Assembly (NCBI RefSeq): GCF_004681125.1
Contig: NZ_SIHO01000001.1
Span: 1,189,149 to 1,253,148, forward strand
DNA from: Glacieibacterium arshaanense
GTDB lineage: Bacteria > Pseudomonadota > Alphaproteobacteria > Sphingomonadales > Sphingomonadaceae
Reading direction: 5' to 3'
Length of the DNA: 64,000 nucleotides
Shown: piece by piece, positions 44,444 to 52,905 of the stretch
Layout: each line of letters opens with the position of its first letter
Position numbering within the stretch: position 1 is the first letter of the stretch
Program-made: the position numbers and the translations under genes
The notes under the pieces: model-generated
Told to the model about the DNA's origin: nothing
What the model saw: the letters and a program-made list of their open reading frames with translations, nothing else
Database searches by the model: none

Positions 44444-44694
44444 CGCAGCTGCTGTATTTTGCCTGGGTGCGCGAAAAGCTTGGGCGTGACGGCGAGGAGA
44501 TTGCGCTGCCGGTGTCGATTGCCACCGTCGGCGAATTGCTCGACTGGCTGGCGTCGCGCTCGCCCGCGCACGCCGCAGCATTGGCCGACCGCAGCCGGCT
44601 GCGCGTGGCGGTCAACCAGGAATTCGCCGACGACTACACCCCCGTTGGCCCGGCCGACGAGGTCGCGATTTTTCCGCCGGTGACGGGCGGCTGA
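44440..44694 (+). CDS. moaD: Molybdopterin synthase sulfur carrier subunit
   Basis: 84 residues with a ubiquitin-like fold. The C-terminus ends PPVTGG; the diglycine is activated as a thiocarboxylate to supply sulfur for molybdopterin. It overlaps pgsA by four bases and moaE starts one base after its stop. Confidence 0.93.
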   Translation: MTQLLYFAWVREKLGRDGEEIALPVSIATVGELLDWLASRSPAHAAALADRSRLRVAVNQEFADDYTPVGPADEVAIFPPVTGG

Positions 44695-44695
44695 C

Positions 44696-45148
44696 ATGCT
44701 ATCGACGCGGGTCCAGGCCGAGCCGTTCGATACCGCCGCCGAAATTGCCGCGCTGTCGGCGGGACGAACCGACATCGGCGCGGTCGTGACCTTCACCGGT
44801 TTCGTCCGCGACCTGAGCCACGGCGTACCGGTCGAAGCGATGACGCTCGACCATTATCCGGCGATGACCACCAAGGCGCTCGCCGCCATTGCGGCCGAAG
44901 CCGCAGCACGCTGGCCGCTGCAGGGCGGCACGGTCATCCACCGCCATGGACGGCTGCTGCCCGGAGACCCCATCGTACTGGTCGCCGTCGCGTCAGCGCA
45001 CCGTGCGGCGGCGTTCGAGGCGGCAGCGTTCCTGATGGACTGGCTCAAGACCAAGGCACCGTTTTGGAAGCTAGAAGAGGCCGGCGGGCAAGCGCGCTGG
45101 GTTGAAGCACAGGCCGGCGACGATGCGGCGGCGGCACGCTGGAGCTGA
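44696..45148 (+). CDS. moaE: Molybdopterin synthase catalytic subunit
   Basis: 150 residues. GAVVTFTGFVRD and MTLDHYPAMT are the family blocks, and the conserved lysines lie in WLKTKAPFWKLEE. With MoaD it converts precursor Z to molybdopterin. No other moa or mob gene is in the window. Confidence 0.93.
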   Translation: MLSTRVQAEPFDTAAEIAALSAGRTDIGAVVTFTGFVRDLSHGVPVEAMTLDHYPAMTTKALAAIAAEAAARWPLQGGTVIHRHGRLLPGDPIVLVAVASAHRAAAFEAAAFLMDWLKTKAPFWKLEEAGGQARWVEAQAGDDAAAARWS

Positions 45149-45213
45149 ACTGAGCGACGACGATGACAGGCGGTTAGTCTCCGCTGTTCACGCCAGATAT
45201 TCGTTCATGCTGC

Positions 45214-45245
45214 CGCGGCCCTGAGCACGACGGCTCAGGGCCGCG
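45214..45245. terminator. Bidirectional hairpin between moaE and the oxidoreductase
   Basis: Perfect 13-bp stem CGCGGCCCTGAGC / GCTCAGGGCCGCG with a 6-nt loop. It lies between convergent genes, seven bases after the oxidoreductase stop. No T-run on either strand. Confidence 0.65.
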
Positions 45246-45251
45246 AGCAGT

Positions 45252-46229
45252 TCAGGCGACGTTGATGACGACCTTGCCGGTGGCCTTGCGGTCCATCAGG
45301 TAGCGGATCGCTTCGGCACCTTTTTCAAGCGAGAAGTGCTTCGAAATGTGCGGCTTGAGCTTGCCTTCGGAATACCAGCGCAGCAGCTCGGCCATGTTTT
45401 CCTGGTGCAGCTTCGGATTGGCGGCGGTGAACGCGCCCCAGAACACGCCGACGATCGACGCGCCCTTGATTAGCGGCAGATTGAGCGGCAGCGACGGGAT
45501 CTGGCCGCCGGCGAAGCCGACGACAAGGTAGCGGCCGTTCCAGGCGATCGAGCGGAACGCCGGCTCGGCGTATTTGTCGCCGACGGGATCATAGACGACA
45601 TCGACGCCCTTGCCGCCGGTCATGCGCTTGATCTCGTCGCGCCAACCGTCGTTCGAATAGTTGACGACTTCGTCGGCACCGTACTGCTTGCACAGCGCCA
45701 GCTTTTCGTCGGTCGAGGCCGCGGCAATGACCTTGGCGCCCATGACCTTCGCCAGTTCGACCGCGGTCAGCCCGACGCCGCCCGAGGCGCCGAGCACCAG
45801 CACGGTTTCGCCCGGCTGGAGGTTGGCGCGCTGCTTAAGCGCGTGGTGCGAGGTGCCATAGGTCATGGTGAAGCCACTCGCGACATCGAACGGCATGTCG
45901 TCGGCCATCGGGATGACCTGCGGGCGGTTGGCGATCAGATACTCGGCCATCGCGCCGTTGCCGATCATCGCGATGACGCGGTCGCCGACCTTGAGATCGG
46001 TAATCCCCTCGCCCACCGCATCAACCACGCCGGCGGCCTCGCCACCCGGCGAGAACGGCAACGGCGGCTTGAACTGGTACAGGTTCTGGATGATCAGCAC
46101 GTCGGGAAAATTGACGCCGGCGGCATGCACTTTGATGCGCACCTGGTTCTTGCCGGGCTCGGGCACGGCAATGTCATTGAGCTGGAGGGTTTCCGGCAAC
46201 CCATGTTGCACGCACTGCAAAGCCTTCAC
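45252..46229 (-). CDS. NADPH:quinone reductase / zinc-independent alcohol dehydrogenase family
   Basis: 325 residues from a GTG at 46229 after GGGAG; the frame runs far upstream through repeat copy 5 but that part is not coding. The MDR fold has VKVHAAGVNFPDVLII-like N-terminal region, GVGEGI, and a nucleotide motif VLGASGGVGLTAVELAK. No structural or catalytic zinc cysteines, so it is of the quinone reductase (Qor) type. Substrate unknown. Confidence 0.87.
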   Translation of the reverse strand: MKALQCVQHGLPETLQLNDIAVPEPGKNQVRIKVHAAGVNFPDVLIIQNLYQFKPPLPFSPGGEAAGVVDAVGEGITDLKVGDRVIAMIGNGAMAEYLIANRPQVIPMADDMPFDVASGFTMTYGTSHHALKQRANLQPGETVLVLGASGGVGLTAVELAKVMGAKVIAAASTDEKLALCKQYGADEVVNYSNDGWRDEIKRMTGGKGVDVVYDPVGDKYAEPAFRSIAWNGRYLVVGFAGGQIPSLPLNLPLIKGASIVGVFWGAFTAANPKLHQENMAELLRWYSEGKLKPHISKHFSLEKGAEAIRYLMDRKATGKVVINVA

Positions 46230-46320
46230 GCGATTCTCCCAAGATTTGGTTTTTCCAATTGCGCGCACCATAGAGCGCAATGCGCCGCCGTCGAGGGGCA
46301 GAATGCAATTGAGGCGCAAA

Positions 46321-46449
46321 AGAGCCTCCGGCGGGCAGGCCTGAGGCCTGCACCCGAAATTTTGGGGCGGTGCTGCGTCAACCGGCAGCGCGCTGGGAGC
46401 GCTCTGAACTATTGGGTGCAGGGGCAAGCCCCTGCCCGCCGGAGGCTCT
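46321..46449. repeat. REP-like inverted pair, copy 5 (58-nt spacer)
   Basis: Halves 46321-46355 and 46414-46449. The left inner palindrome is GCAGGCCT/AGGCCTGC, the right GCAGGGGC/GCCCCTGC. The 58-nt spacer is unlike the spacers of the other copies and contains its own hairpin-like GC run. It lies between two leftward genes and ends directly at the stop of the cytidylyltransferase gene. Confidence 0.83.
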
Positions 46450-47157
46450 TCAGGCCTGCCCAGCCAACCACGCGGTGGCGAGCGCCAGCGCCCGCGGATC
46501 ATCGATGTCGAGCCAGTCGTGCGCGGTGCAATCGACGGCGACGGCGCTGCCCTTGCGGGCCAAGGCGCGGACGCCATCGGACAGGCTGGGCAGCGGCGCC
46601 GGGCGGAGTTCGTCGAACAACGCCGGCGTGATCTTGAAGACGCCGGTGTCATAGGCGTCGTAGAGCGGGATGTTCTTGCCGATTTCCACAATGCGGCGGT
46701 TGGCGCCGGTGCCGCGTGTTGCGACGCGGGTTACGTCGTCTTCATCGACCCAGGGGTGACCAAGGCGGCGGTCGACGCCGAGCGCGAGCGCGTCGGAGCC
46801 GAGGTCATGATCGATCATGGCGCGGTAGAGCGACGGCTCGACGAGGTGGTCGGCCATGCAGAGCAATGCCTCGCCGGACACCAGCGGGGCGGCAGCGAGC
46901 AGCGAAACGCCGTTGGGCTTGTGCCAGTCGGGGTTAAAAGCGCGGGTAATGCGGCAGCTGGTTTCGGTGTCGAGTGCGGCACCGATGGCGTCGGCTTCAT
47001 AACCGAGCACGACGACGACTTCATCGATGCCAGCCGATGCCAACCGGCCAATGACGTGAAGCAGCAACGGCTTGCCGTCGAGCAGCGTCAGCGGCTTGAC
47101 CGCCGACGCGCCGCGCAAACGCGTACCCATGCCGGCGGCCAGGATGATCGCCTGCAT
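46450..47157 (-). CDS. Sugar/polyol-phosphate nucleotidyltransferase, probable CTP:inositol-1-phosphate cytidylyltransferase
   Basis: 235 residues. The pyrophosphorylase loop LAAGMGTRLRG and Lys21 in VKPLTLLDGKP, then LLCMADHLVEP (metal-binding Asp), are those of MobA-like/IPCT-type transferases. In the same leftward run lie Ino1 and a CDP-alcohol phosphatidyltransferase, so inositol-1-phosphate is the most likely acceptor; other polyol phosphates cannot be excluded. The last residues LAGQA resemble the repeat-derived tail of Cca, which suggests repeat sequence reaches into its end. Confidence 0.75.
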   Translation of the reverse strand: MQAIILAAGMGTRLRGASAVKPLTLLDGKPLLLHVIGRLASAGIDEVVVVLGYEADAIGAALDTETSCRITRAFNPDWHKPNGVSLLAAAPLVSGEALLCMADHLVEPSLYRAMIDHDLGSDALALGVDRRLGHPWVDEDDVTRVATRGTGANRRIVEIGKNIPLYDAYDTGVFKITPALFDELRPAPLPSLSDGVRALARKGSAVAVDCTAHDWLDIDDPRALALATAWLAGQA

Positions 47158-47187
47158 GGGTGTGTTCGCGTGTCGGCTTTGCCGGAA

Positions 47188-48291
47188 TTACTGCTTGGTG
47201 GTGCCTGCGATGAAGTCTTCGAGCGCGGCAAATGCCACGTCATCGGGACGCTGCACCGGCGGGTGCTTGCAGAAGAATGCCGACGGTTCGTAGACGATAC
47301 CGCCGAGACCGCGATCCTTGGCGATCTTGGCGCAACGGATCATGTCGATGGCGACGCCAGCCGAGTTGGGGCTGTCTTCGACCGACAGACGCATTTCGAG
47401 GTTCATCGGCACGCCGCCGAACATGCGGCCTTCCATGCGCAGGAAGCAGACCTTGTTGTCGTTCTGCCATGCAACATAGTCCGACGGACCGACGTGGATG
47501 TTTTCATCTTCCATGCGGAACTGCGCGACCGACTGCACGGCTTCGGTCTTCGACGTCTTCTTCGACGCGAGGCGCTTCTTGTTGAGCATGTTGAGGAAGT
47601 CGGTGTTGCCACCGGTGTTGAGCTGATAGGTGCGGTCGAGGCTGACGCCGCGCTTGGCGAAAAGGTCAGTCAGCACGCGGTGGACGATGGTCGCACCGAG
47701 CTGCGCCTTGATATCGTCGCCGAGCAGCGGCACGTTGGCGTCCTTGAAACGCTTCGCCCATTCGGGGTTCGAAGCGATGAACACCGGGATGTTATTGACG
47801 AACGCAACCTTGGCTTCGAGCGCACAGGCGGCGTAAAATTCGGTTGCGAGCTGGCTGCCGACGGGCAGGTAGTTCATCATCACGTCGGTGCGCGATTCAA
47901 TCAGACGCTTGACGACATCGTCCTTGCTCGGCGCCTTGATATCGGCCGGCAGGAAGGTGCGGTCATCGGGATAGTCGGCCATATGGTCTGAATAACCATC
48001 AAGGATGTTGCCCATCTCGACCTTGACGCCGGTCTTGCCGACATGGTCGCAGAACACAGTGGTGCAGTTCGGCTTGGCGAAAATCGCGTCGGCAACATCG
48101 GTGCCAACCTTGCGACGATCGATATCCCACGCCGCGACAATCTTCAGGTCCTTGGGACGGTAGCCGCCGAGGTCCCAGTGCATCAGGCCGAGCGCATCGT
48201 TCGATCCGCCATTCGAGTAGTGCGAGAGCCCCTGAACAAGTGAGCTTGCACAATTGCCGACGCCCACGAGCGCGACGTTGATTCCGGTCAT
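47188..48291 (-). CDS. ino1: myo-Inositol-1-phosphate synthase
   Basis: 367 residues from the ATG at 48291 after AAGGGATTT. The NAD-binding VGVGNCASSLVQGL, VAAWDIDRRKVG and the MMNYLPVGSQ segment match the actinobacterial/archaeal-type Ino1, much shorter than the eukaryotic enzyme. It converts glucose-6-phosphate to L-myo-inositol-1-phosphate. It is between the fused phosphatidyltransferase gene and the cytidylyltransferase gene, with gaps of 55 and 30 bases. Confidence 0.92.
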   Translation of the reverse strand: MTGINVALVGVGNCASSLVQGLSHYSNGGSNDALGLMHWDLGGYRPKDLKIVAAWDIDRRKVGTDVADAIFAKPNCTTVFCDHVGKTGVKVEMGNILDGYSDHMADYPDDRTFLPADIKAPSKDDVVKRLIESRTDVMMNYLPVGSQLATEFYAACALEAKVAFVNNIPVFIASNPEWAKRFKDANVPLLGDDIKAQLGATIVHRVLTDLFAKRGVSLDRTYQLNTGGNTDFLNMLNKKRLASKKTSKTEAVQSVAQFRMEDENIHVGPSDYVAWQNDNKVCFLRMEGRMFGGVPMNLEMRLSVEDSPNSAGVAIDMIRCAKIAKDRGLGGIVYEPSAFFCKHPPVQRPDDVAFAALEDFIAGTTKQ

Positions 48292-48346
48292 TCCAAATCC
48301 CTTTCGCACGGCGCTCAACAACGCGCCGGAGCGTTACACATATGTT

Positions 48347-49660
48347 TCACCTAGACGAGCGGAGCCATGCGGGCAAGAAGTTGTATGCAGTCCGCGCGAA
48401 ATTGGCTTCGATCAGGGCTGATTGAGCGCTGCCGAATTGCTGCAAGCGGAGGAACATTCGAGCCTGCATCACGAAAAATGTCAAGGCGCTATAGATTGAC
48501 ATCGTGATGAATCCCGCGCCCCAGGCGCCAGCGACACCAAAAGGCAACAGTGTCCAAAAAAAAGTGTTGCGACGTCCGGCAATCAGCCGGAACCGCCGTT
48601 CGAAGCTGCCGGAATCGTCGAGCTGCTTGCCGGTGAAGCGCCGGAAGAATTCACCTTGCAGGCTTTCGGCGAGTGCGAACAGTACGAGCAACGCTGCCAC
48701 ACCCCACGGCCAGGCGTCATCATAGAACCGCGACAGATAGCTGCCGATGCACAGGAACCAGCCGTATTCGCAGATCTTGTCGAGCACATGCTCGAGATCG
48801 CCGAATCGCGAATAGTTGAGTGTTGTGCGCGCCAGCTTGCCATCGACCCCGTCGAGCGGCCCGACAATCAGCACCATGATCAGCCCCGTCCACAGCCAAC
48901 CGAACAGGAACGCCACGCCGGCAGCGATGCCGAGACCGAAGGCAAATGCCGTCACCATGTTGGGCGTAACCGGCGTCGGCGCCAGCAGGCGCACCAGCGC
49001 ATCCTCGATCGGCGGATGAATCAGGCGCGCCGGCCAGTCGAGGCAGCCCTTCTGGGCGGACTCGACGACAATGTCGGTGGCGTGGCGCGCCGACGTGATG
49101 TCGTTCGGCACCGCCCAGATAAACGGCACATGTCGGCGGCGCGCCGGCGCGTAGGTATCAAGCGCCGCAATGTCGATAATCGTCACCGCCGGATCGGCCA
49201 GTGTTGTGCGCAGCAAGGTCGAAGCAAGATCCCAGTCGCCAAGTCCAGCGGCAACTTCGCGCACTGTTGCGCCGCGATAGACAGCGACACCTGCCGACAG
49301 CCGTGTCGAATCGATGCGCTCGATGCCGCGTGGCGGTTCCATGGCGGGCCAGCTGGCGACCGCCGGGACCGGTGCGGCGCGCACAGCGGCGACGATGCGT
49401 TCGTCGGCGATCAGTCCTGCGGCAAACACTAGAACAGTGTCGTCCGCGGCGATCTCGCTGGCCAGACGCGCTGGCGAGTCAATCAGTGTGACATTCTCGT
49501 TTTCGAGTCCGGTGGTCGGGCCATCGGTCAGCACATAGACGCGCGCCGCCTTGGCAATATGGGCCTCGCGGCATTGGCGTGCCACGGTGCTGATCCCGCC
49601 GACTACAAGTGCCGGCGTCTCCCCGTTGGCTTCCGATATGACGACGGCGACCAACGCCAT
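48347..49660 (-). CDS. Fused nucleotidyltransferase-like / CDP-alcohol phosphatidyltransferase
   Basis: 437 residues from the ATG at 49660 after GGGAG. Residues 1-about 200 look like a sugar-nucleotidyltransferase fold but lack the glycine-rich GxGTR loop, so this part is probably inactive. Residues 225-437 are a membrane CDP-alcohol phosphatidyltransferase: D270, D273-G274, A277-R278 and G287 are standard, but the last part is GDLEHVLD, giving E290 and D294 at G+3 and G+7 instead of Asp at G+4 and G+8. The layout resembles fused IPCT/DIPPS enzymes of hyperthermophiles that make di-inositol phosphate. Here the working cytidylyltransferase would be the separate protein at 46450-47157. Confidence 0.75.
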   Translation of the reverse strand: MALVAVVISEANGETPALVVGGISTVARQCREAHIAKAARVYVLTDGPTTGLENENVTLIDSPARLASEIAADDTVLVFAAGLIADERIVAAVRAAPVPAVASWPAMEPPRGIERIDSTRLSAGVAVYRGATVREVAAGLGDWDLASTLLRTTLADPAVTIIDIAALDTYAPARRRHVPFIWAVPNDITSARHATDIVVESAQKGCLDWPARLIHPPIEDALVRLLAPTPVTPNMVTAFAFGLGIAAGVAFLFGWLWTGLIMVLIVGPLDGVDGKLARTTLNYSRFGDLEHVLDKICEYGWFLCIGSYLSRFYDDAWPWGVAALLVLFALAESLQGEFFRRFTGKQLDDSGSFERRFRLIAGRRNTFFWTLLPFGVAGAWGAGFITMSIYSALTFFVMQARMFLRLQQFGSAQSALIEANFARTAYNFLPAWLRSSR

Positions 49661-49800
49661 TACTGCTCCCACTCACTTTGCCCGACGCGCCATGCCGGTG
49701 TTGCCGACATGCCCCGGCGCGCTGCCGGATTGTGCGCGCCTGTCATAGAGACTGCCAACCCGACTTGCCAAGACCGGCTGTGCTCGCTTAACGCGATTTG

Positions 49801-50688
49801 ATGAGTTCCGCGTTTTCTCCGCTGCAGCAATCCACGTCCACCGGCACCCCGACCGGCGGCAATATGGACGCACGTCCGCCATCGATTGAAACCCCGACCA
49901 ACCGCTGGTTCATCCATCGCATTGCCGCAGCGCTGCTGCCCCCGGCGATCAGGCTGGGCATCCATCCCAATACCGTTTCGCTGATGGGCCTGGCATTCGG
50001 CGCCGGTGCCGGTTTTGCCTATTGGCAGTGGCGCGACCCGTGGATGGCGACGCTGGGCTTCATCCTGATGATCGGCTGGCACATCTGCGACGGGCTTGAT
50101 GGTCAGTTGGCACGCGCGACGGGCAAGGTCACTGCGCTGGGGCGCCTGCTCGACGGGGTTTGCGACTATGCAACTTTCATCATGGTGCTGTTGCCGATTG
50201 CGTTGAGCTTCGACAACTGGCCGCTGACGCTGACGCTGGCACTGGCATCGGGCGTCGCGCACGCGCTGCAATCGGCCTATTACGAAGGCGAACGCGAAAG
50301 CTGGATCCGGCGATCGCGCGGGATTTTCACGGTGCGGCCGCGCTCAAACGCCGGCGGCTTCATCGAACGCAGCTACAACAAGATCGAATCAACGCTGGGC
50401 AACCGCGAACGTCCGGTCGATGCCTGGCTGGCGGCGAATCCGCAACGGCTGCCGCAGTATCTGGCGGCCACTGCACCGGTCATGCGCACGATGGCGATCC
50501 TCAGCGCCAACAGCCGCACCGTGGCGATCTGGACGGCCTGCATGATCGGTTTGCCGGTGACCTATTGGCTTTGGGAGCTCATCGGACTCAGCCTGTTTGC
50601 GATGATGCTGGCGGGCCGCTTGCGACAGGTGGAAACCGCGCTCGAAACCGGCGATGCCGCGGCGCTGTCAACCGGCCGTCGCGAGTGA
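49801..50688 (+). CDS. CDP-alcohol phosphatidyltransferase
   Basis: 295 residues from the ATG at 49801; an ATG at 49864 (MDARPPSIE) is an alternative. The membrane catalytic motif is complete: D97, D100-G101, A104-R105, G114, D118 and D122. It is longer than PgsA and has a cytoplasmic Arg-rich loop (ERESWIRRSRGIF). It is divergent from the inositol genes and followed by the coiled-coil gene. Together with the fused enzyme it may make two successive phosphodiester lipids; substrates are inferred only. Confidence 0.8.
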   Translation: MSSAFSPLQQSTSTGTPTGGNMDARPPSIETPTNRWFIHRIAAALLPPAIRLGIHPNTVSLMGLAFGAGAGFAYWQWRDPWMATLGFILMIGWHICDGLDGQLARATGKVTALGRLLDGVCDYATFIMVLLPIALSFDNWPLTLTLALASGVAHALQSAYYEGERESWIRRSRGIFTVRPRSNAGGFIERSYNKIESTLGNRERPVDAWLAANPQRLPQYLAATAPVMRTMAILSANSRTVAIWTACMIGLPVTYWLWELIGLSLFAMMLAGRLRQVETALETGDAAALSTGRRE

Positions 50689-50769
50689 TAGAGCTGTCAT
50701 TTATTCGACATGTTCCGGCGTTCGGCATAGTCCAGACGATGCTGCCCGAGATGACGCTGCAGAGGTGCG

Positions 50770-52899
50770 ATGACTGACGACGCAATCGAATTCACGGAAC
50801 AGCCGGCCCCGCGCGGCCGCCGTATCATTCTGTTCCTCGCGCTGCTGTGGGTGGTCGTTGCCGGTGTGCTGGCGATATTGGCCGTGCGTGCCGGATTCCG
50901 GATTGCGCCCGACGACCTCGTCGGCATGGCCACGCTTGCGGCAGGTTTCGCCGCACCGCTCGCGGCGCTCGTGCTGGTGGCCCTGATCGGCGCCCGCAAT
51001 GATGACGACGCGACGCTGCTCGCGGTGCGGTCGCGCAATGCATCTGAAGCCGCAGCCGCAATCCGCCGCAACCTTCACGAAATTGATTCGATGCTCGGCG
51101 CCGTCGCAGTTCGCCTCGAAGGCGTGCGCGCCACTGTTTCCGAAGACGGCATCGGGCTGACCGATGGCGCCGGCCGACTGGCGGTTGCCGCCGATGCGCT
51201 GCTCGTCGCCAGCAAGACCGCCGACAGCGCCGGCACGGCGCTGCACGGTCGTTTGCCCGAAGCGCAGGCCCAAGTCGAAAAGATTGCCGGCCTGCTCGAA
51301 AGCACGGCAGCCGAATCGACGCGCCAGCTTGGCGAAATCGAAACCCAGTTGGCCGGTATCTGGACCCGCAACGACGAAGCGCAGGTGCAGGTCGACCGTA
51401 TCGCCGCGCGCATGACCGAGGTGTTCGAATCGCTCGAAGCGCTGAGCGCGCGCGCCTCGACCGCGGTCGGCGACCGCGTCGGGCTGCTCGAAACCAGCGT
51501 CGCGCAAGTCTATGACCGCACCACCAGCGCACTCGATGCGACGCGTGACGGCGTCCATGCCCAGACCAATGCACTCCTTGCAGCGGTAGACCAGGCGCGT
51601 GTTGCGCTCGATCACATCGGTGGCGAAGCCGCGCGCGCGATTGCCAAGCGCCTCGACAAATTGCTCGGCGCCGCCGAAGCGCTCGGCACCATGCTTGGCG
51701 AACAGGATGTCCGCAGCCGCGCGTTGGTCGACACCATCGAACGCAGCTTCGTCATGCTCGACGGCAAGCTCCAGCACAGCAGCTCGATGGGCAGCACGAC
51801 GCTCGACCAGCTCGGCGAGCGTGTCGCGCGCTTCCGTGATGATGTCGATGCCATGGGCCCCCCGATCAGTGCCACCGAAAGCGCCATCCTCGCCGTCGAG
51901 AACGTCCTGACCCGGCTGCGCGAAGCCGGCGACGAAGCGGTGGTGACACTGGCGACCCGCCTGCCCGCCACCAGCGACAGCATCGACGGCCTCGCCAGCG
52001 ATGTCACTGCGCTGCATGCCAAGGTCGAAGCACTCGCCGACCCGGTGGCACGCGGCAAGGATGTCATCGCCGACGCCGCCGCGACCTTTGCTGCGCAACA
52101 GGTCGCGCTCGACGCCGCGACGCAGCAGTTCAGCGCGCAGCTCGGCAATGCCAAGGCTCAGCTTGAAGATATCGAAACGCAAACCCAGGGCTCGGCACTC
52201 GCCTCTGCGACTGCGCTGATCGAAGTTCTGGCACGCGTCCGCGAAGTTGCCGAAGCCAGCACCGGCTCGATGCGCGCCACCATCGAAGGCATCGTCGCTG
52301 AGGCCGAAGCTGCGCTCGAATCGGCCGGCACCGCCAAGGTTGAAAGCGCCTTCGGGGCGCCTGTCCGCGCCAAGCTCGCCGAAATCGAATCCGCCAGCAC
52401 TGCCGCCGCCGCCGCTGCGCAAGCCGCGATCGAGCGCCTTTCGGCGCGACTGCTCGGTCTGACCACCACAGTCGCCACCGTCGAAGCGCGCATCGATGAA
52501 GCCGATGTCAAATATGACGCACGCGCGGCCGCCGACCTGTCGGTGCGCGCCGGTGCCATCATCGACCAACTCAACGCCGCGTCGATCGATATCACCAAGC
52601 GCCTCGCCATCGATGTCGGCGACGACGCCTGGGCCGCCTATCTCAAGGGCGACCGCAGCGTCTTCGCTCGCCGCGCGGTACAGTTGCTCGACCGTGGCTC
52701 GGCACGCGCAATCGCCCGCAACTACGCGCACGACGCCGAATTCCGCGACCTCGCCACCAACTATATCGCGACGTTCGAAGCGATGCTCCAGCGCGTCGTC
52801 AGCGACCGCGAGGGCAAGTCGCTGGCGGTGACGCTGGTGTCATCAGATGTCGGCAAGCTGTATGTGGCGCTGACGCAGGCGGTTGATAGAGCCAGATAA
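50770..52899 (+). CDS. Membrane-anchored long coiled-coil protein of unknown function
   Basis: 709 residues. Two membrane helices lie near the N-terminus (ILFLALLWVVVAGVLAILAV and a second at about 50-75), followed by about 500 residues of Ala/Glu/Asp/Arg-rich coiled coil with few prolines. The last 100 residues form a compact, non-coil domain (AIDVGDDAWAAYLKGDRS, FARRAVQLLDRGSARAIARNYAHD). It resembles no family I can name; the architecture is like envelope-spanning or membrane-organising proteins such as RmuC-like or methyl-accepting-type scaffolds, but no signature of those is present. It follows the phosphatidyltransferase gene by 81 bases. Confidence 0.8.
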   Translation: MTDDAIEFTEQPAPRGRRIILFLALLWVVVAGVLAILAVRAGFRIAPDDLVGMATLAAGFAAPLAALVLVALIGARNDDDATLLAVRSRNASEAAAAIRRNLHEIDSMLGAVAVRLEGVRATVSEDGIGLTDGAGRLAVAADALLVASKTADSAGTALHGRLPEAQAQVEKIAGLLESTAAESTRQLGEIETQLAGIWTRNDEAQVQVDRIAARMTEVFESLEALSARASTAVGDRVGLLETSVAQVYDRTTSALDATRDGVHAQTNALLAAVDQARVALDHIGGEAARAIAKRLDKLLGAAEALGTMLGEQDVRSRALVDTIERSFVMLDGKLQHSSSMGSTTLDQLGERVARFRDDVDAMGPPISATESAILAVENVLTRLREAGDEAVVTLATRLPATSDSIDGLASDVTALHAKVEALADPVARGKDVIADAAATFAAQQVALDAATQQFSAQLGNAKAQLEDIETQTQGSALASATALIEVLARVREVAEASTGSMRATIEGIVAEAEAALESAGTAKVESAFGAPVRAKLAEIESASTAAAAAAQAAIERLSARLLGLTTTVATVEARIDEADVKYDARAAADLSVRAGAIIDQLNAASIDITKRLAIDVGDDAWAAYLKGDRSVFARRAVQLLDRGSARAIARNYAHDAEFRDLATNYIATFEAMLQRVVSDREGKSLAVTLVSSDVGKLYVALTQAVDRAR

Positions 52900-52905
52900 G
52901 TTGAA

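Noticed and set aside
45252-46691. Long amino-terminal extension of the quinone oxidoreductase through repeat copy 5
   Set aside because: The extension translates repeat sequence and has no family match; a GTG with GGGAG at 46229 gives the normal length.
50701-52731. Open frame of 676 codons antisense to the coiled-coil gene
   Set aside because: The sense frame has membrane helices, coiled-coil periodicity and a natural stop; the antisense product is Arg/Gly-rich without features.
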